Assembly: GCF_963677945.1 (NCBI RefSeq)
Contig: NZ_OY782578.1
Span: 3,191,258-3,255,257, forward strand
DNA length: 64,000 nucleotides
From: an uncultured Bacteroides sp.
GTDB taxonomy: Bacteria > Bacteroidota > Bacteroidia > Bacteroidales > Bacteroidaceae
Direction: 5' to 3'
The translations under genes and the position numbers were made by a program. Below are positions 48,118 to 55,985 of this stretch, in pieces. The notes below the pieces were generated by a model, which was given only the letters and a program-made list of their open reading frames with translations, was not told the origin of the DNA and searched no databases. Position 1 is the stretch's first letter, and the number at the start of each line of letters is the position of its first letter.

Positions 48118-49749
48118 ATGAGTATGTTCTGTTTTCAATGTCAGGAAGCTTCAAAAGGTACCGGGTGTACTTTGAGTGGTGTTTGTGGAAAAACTCCCGA
48201 AGTAGCTAATATGCAAGACCTTCTTTTGTTTGTAGTACGTGGTGTTGCGGTTTACAATCAGGAATTGCGCAAGGCTGGCACTCCGTCTTCTGAAGCTGAT
48301 AAGTTTGTATTCGACGGATTGTTTATGACCATTACCAATGCAAACTTCGACAAGCAGGCTATTATAGAAAAAATAAAGAGCGGACTTGCTTTAAAGAAAG
48401 AGCTTGCTAAGCAGGTTTCTCTTCCAAATCCTCCGGATGAATGTACATGGGATGGTAACGAAAGTGAATTCGAAGAAAAATCTAAGACTGTAGGTGTACT
48501 TCGTAATCAGGATGAAGACATCCGTTCTCTGAAAGAACTTGTACATTATGGTATTAAAGGTATGGCTGCTTACGTGGAACATGCCTGGAATCTGGACAAT
48601 GAAAATGCAGACCTCTTTGCATTTATGCAACACGCCCTTGCAGAAATCACAAGAAACGACATCAGCGCAAACGAGTTAATCGCATTAACTCTGGAAACAG
48701 GTAAATATGGTGTTAGCGCTATGGCACAACTTGATGCAGCCAACACCGGCCATTACGGAAATCCGGAATTATCTGAAGTAAACATCGGCGTAGGCAAAAA
48801 TCCTGGTATCCTTATCAGCGGACACGACCTCAAAGATCTTGAAGAACTTCTTCAACAAACTGAAGGAACTGGTATTGATGTGTACACTCACAGCGAAATG
48901 CTTCCTGCACACTACTATCCTGAATTGAAGAAATACAAGCACCTTGTAGGTAACTATGGTAATGCATGGTGGAAACAAAAAGAAGAATTCGAAACATTTA
49001 ACGGTCCGGTACTCTTTACAACTAACTGTATTGTACCTCCTACTAAGAATGCTACATACAAAGACCGTATCTACACAACAGGAGCCAGCGGCCTTGAAGG
49101 AGCTACTCACATTCCGGCACGTGTAAATGGTCAGCCAAAAGATTTCTCTGCAATTATTGCACACGCTAAAACTTGTCAGCCACCTACAGAAATTGAGAGT
49201 GGAAAAATTGTGGGCGGATTTGCACACGCTCAGGTTCTTGCTTTGGCAGATAAAGTTGTGGATGCCGTTAAGAGTGGAGCTATCAGCAAATTCTTTGTAA
49301 TGGCAGGTTGCGACGGAAGAATGAAGAGCCGCAGCTACTATACTGAGTTTGCAGAAAAATTGCCTAAAGATACAGTGATACTTACTGCCGGTTGTGCTAA
49401 GTATCGTTATAATAAACTTCCTTTGGGTGATATCAACGGAATTCCTCGCGTACTAGATGCCGGACAATGTAACGACAGTTACTCATTGGCTGTAATCGCA
49501 CTGAAACTGAAAGAAGTATTTGAACTTGAAGATATAAATGATCTTCCTATCATCTACAACATCGCATGGTACGAACAGAAGGCAGTTATCGTATTGCTTG
49601 CACTGCTTCATTTGGGAGTGAAAAAGATTCACCTTGGTCCTACTCTTCCTGCATTCCTTTCTCCAAACGTAACAAAAGTATTGGTAGAAAACTTTGGAAT
49701 AGGTGGAATAAGCACTGCTGATGAAGATATCGCAGCATTCCTTGCATAA
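48118..49749 (+). CDS. hcp: Hydroxylamine reductase / hybrid cluster protein
   Basis: 543 residues. The N-terminal Cys pattern CFQC-x8-C-x5-C (Cys 5, 8, 17, 23) is the strict-anaerobe class I form that binds a [4Fe-4S] cluster. Hybrid-cluster ligands lie in [33 protein letters not shown] and [10 protein letters not shown]. Hcp acts in NO and hydroxylamine detoxification and S-nitrosylation. Regulation by the nearby Crp/Fnr protein is suggested by its upstream site. A strong terminator follows. It complements NrfHA encoded 18 kb away. Confidence 0.95.
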   Translation: MSMFCFQCQEASKGTGCTLSGVCGKTPEVANMQDLLLFVVRGVAVYNQELRKAGTPSSEADKFVFDGLFMTITNANFDKQAIIEKIKSGLALKKELAKQVSLPNPPDECTWDGNESEFEEKSKTVGVLRNQDEDIRSLKELVHYGIKGMAAYVEHAWNLDNENADLFAFMQHALAEITRNDISANELIALTLETGKYGVSAMAQLDAANTGHYGNPELSEVNIGVGKNPGILISGHDLKDLEELLQQTEGTGIDVYTHSEMLPAHYYPELKKYKHLVGNYGNAWWKQKEEFETFNGPVLFTTNCIVPPTKNATYKDRIYTTGASGLEGATHIPARVNGQPKDFSAIIAHAKTCQPPTEIESGKIVGGFAHAQVLALADKVVDAVKSGAISKFFVMAGCDGRMKSRSYYTEFAEKLPKDTVILTAGCAKYRYNKLPLGDINGIPRVLDAGQCNDSYSLAVIALKLKEVFELEDINDLPIIYNIAWYEQKAVIVLLALLHLGVKKIHLGPTLPAFLSPNVTKVLVENFGIGGISTADEDIAAFLA

Positions 49750-49799
49750 AAATTCTTTTTTATTATATAAAACAATTTTATCCCCTAACCAGTTTTTGT

Positions 49800-49834
49800 A
49801 TATCCCGATGCTTAAAAAAGCATCGGGATATTTG
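49800..49834 (+). terminator. Terminator after hcp
   Basis: Perfect 14-bp stem (49800-49813 with 49818-49831, ATATCCCGATGCTT/AAGCATCGGGATAT) with a 4-nt A loop. The T run after it is short and overlaps the -33 box of the next promoter. Confidence 0.8.
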
Positions 49835-49861
49835 TTCTAAGACTTTATATATTTACTTTTG
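49831..49861 (+). promoter_or_regulatory. Promoter of Nim-like gene
   Basis: TTTG (49831-49834), 19-nt spacer, TACTTTTG (49854-49861): full match to the Bacteroides consensus, 21 nt before the ATG. The -33 box touches the hcp terminator. Confidence 0.8.
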
Positions 49862-49882
49862 TCAAACTAAAAACGAAAAAAG

Positions 49883-50347
49883 ATGTTTGCAGAAATAAGA
49901 AGAAAAGAAAGAGAAATGGATTCTCAACAAGCTAAAGAAGTTCTTGAAAGTGGATCATACGGTATTTTATCTATGTGCGGGCAAAACAATTACGGTTATG
50001 GCGTACCACTAAACTATGTTTTTGAAGAAAACCACATTTATTTCCATTGTGCCACAGAAGGAGAAAAACTTCGTAGCCTAAAAGAAAATAATAAAGTAAG
50101 CTTTTGTGTAGTTCAGAATGCCGAAGTTGTTGCTGAGAAATTCACTACAAATTACAAAAGCAGCATGGCATTTGGTAAAGCAAGCTTTGTAAGCTCAGAA
50201 GAAGAAATTCGTTACGCAATGATGTTATTATTGAAAAAATACTCTCCAGAGCACATGGAAACCGGGGAAAAATATATCAATCAGGCAATTACACGAATTC
50301 AGGTGATAAAGATAGATATAGAACATATATCCGGTAAGTTTCATTGA
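49883..50347 (+). CDS. Pyridoxamine 5'-phosphate oxidase-like flavoprotein (NimA-type)
   Basis: 154 residues, split-barrel FMN-binding fold. It starts MFAEIRRKEREMDSQQAKEVL and continues YGILSMCGQNNYGYGVPLNYVFEENHIYFHCATEGEKL, NNKVSFCVVQNAEVV and a final KIDIEHISGKFH, the order seen in Nim-like nitroimidazole-reductase relatives. Whether it confers nitroimidazole resistance cannot be judged; most chromosomal relatives are housekeeping reductases of unknown substrate. It has its own consensus promoter directly after hcp's terminator, so it is a separate unit. Confidence 0.83.
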   Translation: MFAEIRRKEREMDSQQAKEVLESGSYGILSMCGQNNYGYGVPLNYVFEENHIYFHCATEGEKLRSLKENNKVSFCVVQNAEVVAEKFTTNYKSSMAFGKASFVSSEEEIRYAMMLLLKKYSPEHMETGEKYINQAITRIQVIKIDIEHISGKFH

Positions 50348-50413
50348 GTTTCTTATTCTCGTTAATTTACCCTAAAACTTATTAGTTTTTTTCCTTATAA
50401 AGGCTCTGCTGCT

Positions 50414-50421
50414 TACATTTG
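50414..50421 (+). promoter_or_regulatory. -7 box of acyl-CoA ligase gene
   Basis: TACATTTG fits TAnnTTTG, 33 nt before the ATG at 50454. The upstream element is only a T-rich stretch, so the match is partial. Confidence 0.5.
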
Positions 50422-50453
50422 CACAGAAACCAATCATTTGTGCAGCTAGATTT

Positions 50454-52118
50454 ATGAAACAACAAGACTGCTTTATAAAATATATAGAGCAAAGCATTAT
50501 AAAAAACTGGGATTCAAATGCCCTGACTGACTATAACGGAGAGACTTTTCAATATAAAGACGTAGCAAGAAAAATAGCAAAAATTCATCTTCTATTTGAA
50601 GAAGCTGGTATAAAAAAGGGAGATAAAGTTGCCGTATGCGGTAGAAACAGTTCCTTTTGGGCTGTGGCCGTACTGGCAACAATTACTTATGGAGCTGTAG
50701 CCGTACCAGTTCTTCACGAATTCAAAGCAGACAATATACACAATATAGTTAACCATTCCGAAGCTCGCTTTATGTTTGTGGGAGATCAGGTATGGGAAAA
50801 CCTGAATGAGGAGCTTATGCCTAATCTGGAAGGTATTATCGTGCTCAACACATTTGAACTTGTTGTTTCACGCTCTGAGAAGTTAAGCTATGCTCACGAA
50901 CATCTTAATGCCCTTTACGGCAAAAAATACCCGTGCAATTTCCGTCCACACGATATATCTTATCGAAAAGACAGTCCCGAAGAGCTTGCTGTAATCAATT
51001 ATACATCAGGTACTACGGGTTTCTCTAAGGGAGTAATGCTGCCATATCGTAGTCTTACCTCAAACGTGGAGTATTGCTGGGAAAAGCACCCGATTGGTCC
51101 GGGAGATAATTTGGTAGGAATTCTGCCAATGGGACATATTTTCGGAATGGTATACGATTTCCTGTATGGTATTTGTGCCGGAGCGCACGTTTACTACCTT
51201 ACCCGCATGCCTTCACCTAAGATTATTGCACAATCATTCTCGGAAATAAAACCAAAACTAATTTCCTGTGTACCACTTATCGTAGAAAAGATCATAAAGA
51301 AAAACATTCTTCCAAGATTTGATAACAGAGTAAACAAAATCCTGCTTCAGGTGCCTATCGTAAATGAGAAGCTAAAAGCATCCATCAGACAGGAAGCTAT
51401 GGATGCCTTTGGCGGTAACTTTGACGAAATAATCATTGGCGGTGCACCATTGAACGGAGGAATTGAATCTTTACTGAGAACAATTAATTTCCCATATACC
51501 ATTGCATACGGTATGACGGAATGCGCTCCAATCATAGCATCCAGTCACTGGTCTGAATTAAAGCAAAAGTGTTGCGGAAAAGCTGCTTCGCGTATGGAAG
51601 TTGCCGTTGCATCGGAAAATCCGGAAAGCACTCCCGGCGAACTTATCTGCAAAGGTGAGAATATGATGCTGGGATATTATAAAAATGAAGAGGCTACAAA
51701 AGGTGTTATCGACGAGAACGGTTGGTTACACACAGGTGATATGGCTGTGATGGACAAAGAAGGAAACATTAGTATTAAGGGACGCTGCAAGAATCTACTT
51801 ATGAATGCTTCCGGACAAAATATCTATCCTGAAGAAATTGAATCTGTACTTAATAATATGCCGTATGTTTCAGAATCAATTATTGTGATGCAAAATGAAA
51901 AGCTCGTGGCATTAATATATCCTGATTATGATGATGCTTTTGCCAACGGACTAAGCAACGAAGATATTGAAAAAGCGATGGAAACCAATCGTGCTTCATT
52001 GAATCAGCAGTTACCGAGTTATTCTCAGATAAGCAAAGTAAAATTGCATCCCGAAGAGTTTGAAAAAACAGCAAAGAAGAGCATCAAACGATTTATGTAT
52101 CAGGATATTCAGGGATAA
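50454..52118 (+). CDS. AMP-dependent long-chain acyl-CoA synthetase/ligase
   Basis: 554 residues, ANL superfamily. Motifs: INYTSGTTGFSKGVMLPY (P-loop, ~185), AYGMTECAPI (~345), WLHTGDMAVMDKEGNISIKGRCKNLLMNASGQNIYPEEIE (ATP-binding Asp and hinge, ~420-455) and a C-terminal catalytic Lys region (KTAKKSIKRF). It activates a fatty or other carboxylic acid to its CoA thioester via an acyl-adenylate. Chain-length preference cannot be read. Probably monocistronic, followed by a strong terminator. Confidence 0.9.
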   Translation: MKQQDCFIKYIEQSIIKNWDSNALTDYNGETFQYKDVARKIAKIHLLFEEAGIKKGDKVAVCGRNSSFWAVAVLATITYGAVAVPVLHEFKADNIHNIVNHSEARFMFVGDQVWENLNEELMPNLEGIIVLNTFELVVSRSEKLSYAHEHLNALYGKKYPCNFRPHDISYRKDSPEELAVINYTSGTTGFSKGVMLPYRSLTSNVEYCWEKHPIGPGDNLVGILPMGHIFGMVYDFLYGICAGAHVYYLTRMPSPKIIAQSFSEIKPKLISCVPLIVEKIIKKNILPRFDNRVNKILLQVPIVNEKLKASIRQEAMDAFGGNFDEIIIGGAPLNGGIESLLRTINFPYTIAYGMTECAPIIASSHWSELKQKCCGKAASRMEVAVASENPESTPGELICKGENMMLGYYKNEEATKGVIDENGWLHTGDMAVMDKEGNISIKGRCKNLLMNASGQNIYPEEIESVLNNMPYVSESIIVMQNEKLVALIYPDYDDAFANGLSNEDIEKAMETNRASLNQQLPSYSQISKVKLHPEEFEKTAKKSIKRFMYQDIQG

Positions 52119-52131
52119 GTAACATTAAAAT

Positions 52132-52230
52132 CTCTAAAAAACATTTTAGAGGTTAAAAGATATATTCTTAATCTTTCGAAGGATTTTAACCAGATAAAAC
52201 AAAGGTCTGGTTAAAATCCTTCTTTCTTTT
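52132..52230 (+). terminator. Double hairpin terminator after acyl-CoA ligase
   Basis: A small hairpin CTCTAAAA/TTTTAGAG (52132-52139, 52144-52151) is followed by a perfect 17-bp stem (52178-52194 with 52206-52222, GAAGGATTTTAACCAGA/TCTGGTTAAAATCCTTC) with an 11-nt loop and a T-rich tail. Confidence 0.82.
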
Positions 52231-52333
52231 TCAGTGAACTCATCTTCATTGATCGGATTTTACTATTCAAATCATACGAATAGTACCATAACATCTTACA
52301 AGTACTCTCAATATTACTCAATTCTAATGTTAC

Positions 52334-52460
52334 ACTAAATTAGAACACTTATATTTATTATAGCATTATATATCAAACATTTAAATATTTCAGTGTTCTA
52401 ATTTAGTCGTATTTATTCTTATTTTTAATAGCATTTATTCTATTTTAGTCGTATTTTTGT
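52334..52460. repeat. 16-bp inverted repeat and TTTA-word series upstream of addA
   Basis: ACTAAATTAGAACACT (52334-52349) and AGTGTTCTAATTTAGT (52392-52407) are perfectly complementary. From 52380 a TTTA-led word recurs at 52380, 52402, 52424 and 52444 (steps 22, 22, 20), twice as TTTAGTCGTATTT. This resembles the four-unit clusters but the last step is shorter and the DNA is very AT-rich. It occupies the 393-nt gap before addA; no gene is seen there. Confidence 0.55.
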
Positions 52461-52511
52461 TGTTAAATGCTGCACTATTTTTTAATATTTGCATAAACAA
52501 AAACATTTACA

Positions 52512-55500
52512 ATGAGTGTTTCACCAGAACTACTAGTATATAAAGCCTCTGCCGGATCAGGGAAAACGTTTACCCTGGCGGTAGAATACATTAAATTGCT
52601 GATACAAAATCCAAGGGCTTATCAGCAGATTCTTGCAGTTACATTTACCAATAAGGCTACTTCTGAAATGAAAGAACGTATCCTTAGCCAGCTTTACGGA
52701 ATATGGACTGCCGATAAAGATTCTGCAGCTTACCTTGATAAGGTTTGCACAGAACTTGATCTACCGGAAGCTGAAGTGAGAAAAGCAGCAGGTACGGCGC
52801 TTAACTATATGATTCACGACTATAGTAGGTTCAGGGTTGAGACTATCGACTCATTTTTCCAGTCGGTTATGCGCAATCTGGCACGGGAGCTGGAACTTAG
52901 CCCGAATCTGAATATTGAACTAAACAATACAGAAGTGCTTAGCGACGCTGTTAATTCAATGATTGAAAAGCTGAAACCAACTTCGGAAGTGCTGGCGTGG
53001 TTGCTTGATTATATTGATGAGCGTATAAAAGACGATAAGCGTTGGAATGTTTCGGGCGAAGTAAAGAACTTCGGTCGAAATATTTTCGATGAAGGATATA
53101 TTGAAAAAGGAAGTGGTCTGCGAGCCAAACTAAAGGATCCGAATTATATAGGGAATTACAAAAAAGAGCTTCAGGCTATAAAAGAGGAGGCTTTGGATCA
53201 GATGAAAGGATTTGCCGATCAATTTGAGAGCATTCTCGAAGAAAACGGACTTACTCCCATCGATCTGAAGGGCGGAGCCAGAGGGATTGGCAGTTATTTC
53301 AAAAAGATTTTTAACGGTGAACTTAGCAATAATGTTCGTAACATCACTCTTGAAAACTGTCTGGAAAGTGAAACAAACTGGGCAACTAAAACATCGCCAA
53401 GCAAAGATCTTATTATTGAACTGGCTCAGGAAGAGCTTATTCCTCTATTACAGGCAGCAGAAGAGTATCGCGTAAAGAATAGTACCATTGTAAACTCTTG
53501 CCGCCTCTCCTTGCAACACGTAAATAAAGTGCGACTTCTGGCAAACATTGACGAGGAAGTGCGTTCTCTTAATAAGGAAAATAACCGTTTCCTGCTATCG
53601 GATACAAATGCATTGCTTCATCGGTTGGTACAGGACGGCGACTCATCTTTCGTTTTCGAGAAAATCGGGACAAGCATTCGCAATGTGATGATTGACGAAT
53701 TCCAGGATACTTCGCGTATGCAGTGGGATAATTTCAAGTTATTGTTGCTCGAAGGTCTTTCTCAAGGATCAGACAGCCTCATCGTGGGAGATGTTAAGCA
53801 GTCCATTTACCGCTGGCGTAACGGCGACTGGGGTATCCTGAACGGATTGCGTGATAAGATGGATAGTTTCCCGGTTCGCGTGAAGACACTGACAACCAAT
53901 CGCCGCAGTGAAGCGAACATAATCCGGTTCAACAATAGTCTGTTTACCGCAGCATGTAACTATCTGTGCGATGTTTATTATGAACAGCAGAACGAAGAAT
54001 GCTTCAGTCTGAAGGATGCATATTGCGACGTTAAGCAGGAATCTCCCAAGAAAGAAGATAAGGGCTACGTAAAAATCTCGTTCCTTGCCGGTGATGATAA
54101 AGATACTCCACCAGAGGAGAGGAAAGATTACGTGCAATACACCATGGAATCTCTTGCCGAAGAGGTGAACGACCTCATTCAGCAAGGTGTGAAACTAAAT
54201 GATATTACCATCCTTGTGCGAAAGAACAAGACTATCCCTCAGATAGCAAGCTTCTTCGAGGAGAATCTCCCCTATCGCATTGTGTCCGATGAGGCTTTCC
54301 GACTGGATGCTTCGCTGGCTATATGCATGATACTTGATGCGCTACGCTATCTTTCCAATCCGGAGAATACCATCGCGAAAGCACAGCTGGCGGCTTCTTA
54401 TCAGAATGAGGTTTTGAAACAAGGAGTAGATCTGAATACTTTGCTGCTTAGCGAGATAGACAATTATCTGCCTGCGGAATTCGTTTCCGGAAGAGAAGCA
54501 TTGCCTTTGATGCCTCTTTACGAACTGATTGAAGAGCTGTTCCGCATTTTCGAGATGGAAAAGATAGAGAATCAGGATGCTTACCTATTCTCGTTCTACG
54601 ATGCGGTAGTGGAATACCTGCAAAACAACTCGTCCGACCCCGATTCTTTCATTACTTTCTGGGAAGAACGCCTGTGCGGCAAGACTATTCCGTCAGGCGA
54701 AATTGAAGGGATAAGAATCATGTCTATCCATAAATCCAAAGGATTGGAGTTTCACACCGTGTTGCTTCCGTTCTGCGACTGGAAACTGGAGAACGAAACG
54801 AATAATCAGCTGGTGTGGTGCTCACCCACCGTACCGCCATTCAATGAACTCGATCTGGTTCCGGTGAACTATTCTTCGGCTATGGCGGAATCTATTTATA
54901 AAGATGATTATCTGAACGAACGCCTTCAGCTTTGGGTAGATAACCTGAACCTGCTTTATGTAGCCTTTACCCGCGCGGAGACGAATCTGATTGTATGGGG
55001 AAAGAAAGATCTGAAGAATACCGTGTCCGAATTGCTGGGCAGAGCATTACGATCGGTCGCAGTAGCAGAATCCATTGAGTGGGACGAGGACTCACCTTAC
55101 GAATTCGGCACACTTTGTCCGTCGGAAGTCAAGGAGCAGAAAGCTACCACCAACAAGCTTACTACTCCCCCCAGCAGTGTTCCGGTACAGATTGAGTCGC
55201 ACTTGCACAATATTGAGTTCCGGCAGTCGAACCGATCGGCAGACTTCATCAAAGGAGACGATACGGGCGAGGGCGATAGCAAATACATCAACCAGGGGCA
55301 ACTGCTCCACACGCTGTTCTCGGCTATTGAAACAAAGGAAGATGTGCAACCAGCCATTGAGCGACTGCTCTTTGAAGGAGTAATACCCGACAGCAAAACG
55401 GAGAAAGAGATTCGCAAAACAGCAGAGAAGGCTCTCTCTCACCCCATGGTTCAGGAATGGTATTCGGGAGCTTACCGATTGTTCAACGAATGCGCCATCA

Positions 55501-55718
55501 TCTACAAAGAAAAAGGCACGCTCGAAGTCCGCCGTCCCGACCGTGTTATGATGAATGACAGTGAAGTAGTGGTGGTAGATTTCAAATTTGGTAAGAAGAA
55601 CAAGAAATATAATGAACAGGTGCAGGGATATATCTCCTTACTCGCCGAGATGGGTTATAAGAACATCATCGGATACCTATGGTATGTGTATGATGGGGAA
55701 CTGGAAAAAATTGGGTAA
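52512..55718 (+). CDS. addA: AddA-like helicase-nuclease (UvrD family)
   Basis: 1068 residues. Helicase motifs: ASAGSGKTFTLAVEYIKLL (Walker A, ~11), FTNKATSEMKER (Ia), DEFQDTSRMQWDNF (II, ~395), GDVKQSIYRWRNGD (III), IMSIHKSKGLEFHTVLLP (V) and LYVAFTRAETNLIVWG (VI). A C-terminal RecB-type nuclease domain has RPDRVMMN and VVVVDFKFGKKNKKYNEQVQGY (DxK). With AddB it would resect double-strand ends for RecA-dependent repair. The partner addB begins 267 nt downstream, separated by a tRNA-like remnant and a repeat cluster. Confidence 0.88.
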   Translation: MSVSPELLVYKASAGSGKTFTLAVEYIKLLIQNPRAYQQILAVTFTNKATSEMKERILSQLYGIWTADKDSAAYLDKVCTELDLPEAEVRKAAGTALNYMIHDYSRFRVETIDSFFQSVMRNLARELELSPNLNIELNNTEVLSDAVNSMIEKLKPTSEVLAWLLDYIDERIKDDKRWNVSGEVKNFGRNIFDEGYIEKGSGLRAKLKDPNYIGNYKKELQAIKEEALDQMKGFADQFESILEENGLTPIDLKGGARGIGSYFKKIFNGELSNNVRNITLENCLESETNWATKTSPSKDLIIELAQEELIPLLQAAEEYRVKNSTIVNSCRLSLQHVNKVRLLANIDEEVRSLNKENNRFLLSDTNALLHRLVQDGDSSFVFEKIGTSIRNVMIDEFQDTSRMQWDNFKLLLLEGLSQGSDSLIVGDVKQSIYRWRNGDWGILNGLRDKMDSFPVRVKTLTTNRRSEANIIRFNNSLFTAACNYLCDVYYEQQNEECFSLKDAYCDVKQESPKKEDKGYVKISFLAGDDKDTPPEERKDYVQYTMESLAEEVNDLIQQGVKLNDITILVRKNKTIPQIASFFEENLPYRIVSDEAFRLDASLAICMILDALRYLSNPENTIAKAQLAASYQNEVLKQGVDLNTLLLSEIDNYLPAEFVSGREALPLMPLYELIEELFRIFEMEKIENQDAYLFSFYDAVVEYLQNNSSDPDSFITFWEERLCGKTIPSGEIEGIRIMSIHKSKGLEFHTVLLPFCDWKLENETNNQLVWCSPTVPPFNELDLVPVNYSSAMAESIYKDDYLNERLQLWVDNLNLLYVAFTRAETNLIVWGKKDLKNTVSELLGRALRSVAVAESIEWDEDSPYEFGTLCPSEVKEQKATTNKLTTPPSSVPVQIESHLHNIEFRQSNRSADFIKGDDTGEGDSKYINQGQLLHTLFSAIETKEDVQPAIERLLFEGVIPDSKTEKEIRKTAEKALSHPMVQEWYSGAYRLFNECAIIYKEKGTLEVRRPDRVMMNDSEVVVVDFKFGKKNKKYNEQVQGYISLLAEMGYKNIIGYLWYVYDGELEKIG

Positions 55719-55741
55719 ATCTTAATGGAACTGTGATAAAA

Positions 55742-55805
55742 GCGGGCTAAAAATCCGCACTGTTCACGAACAGTTTTCTGGGGTTCGAATCCCCCAGCTT
55801 CCGCA
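55742..55805 (+). other. tRNA-like remnant (class II, 5' part missing)
   Basis: Three arms in the right order for a Leu/Ser-type tRNA: anticodon-like stem GCGGG-CTAAAAA-TCCGC (55742-55758), long variable arm CTGTTC-ACG-GAACAG (55760-55773), T-arm TGGGG-TTCGAAT-CCCCC (55779-55795), then AGCTTCCGCA. The T-loop is canonical. There is no D-arm and no proper 5' acceptor strand upstream, where the addA stop lies; the anticodon position reads AAA, which does not fit Leu or Ser. It is therefore probably non-functional, perhaps a relic of a tRNA or of an integration event. Confidence 0.6.
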
Positions 55806-55892
55806 GAAGAGCATTATAAGCATTATTAAAGCGGGAGCTAAGGTAAAGACCGGTGAGAGTTAAGCAAAGATTACACCAGATATTTACAATTA

Positions 55893-55968
55893 ACAGTAGA
55901 GTAAAAATAAATAAGGTGTACACCTTATAACAAAATAGCCTACACTTTATATAAGAATAGTGTAGGTC
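55893..55968. repeat. Four TA-centred words at 22-nt period before addB
   Basis: Units GGTGTACACC, CCTACACT and AGTGTAGG have their central TA at 55919, 55941 and 55963; a weaker CAGTAGAG at 55897 extends the series to four, all 22 nt apart. CCTACACT/AGTGTAGG are inverted partners. Located 17-90 nt upstream of the addB start. Confidence 0.65.
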
Positions 55969-55985
55969 AAACAAAGAAGCAAACA

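Noticed and set aside
52334..52460. Sixth exact-period cluster
   Set aside because: The steps are 22, 22 and 20 nt in very AT-rich DNA, so it was kept only as a repeat with low confidence.
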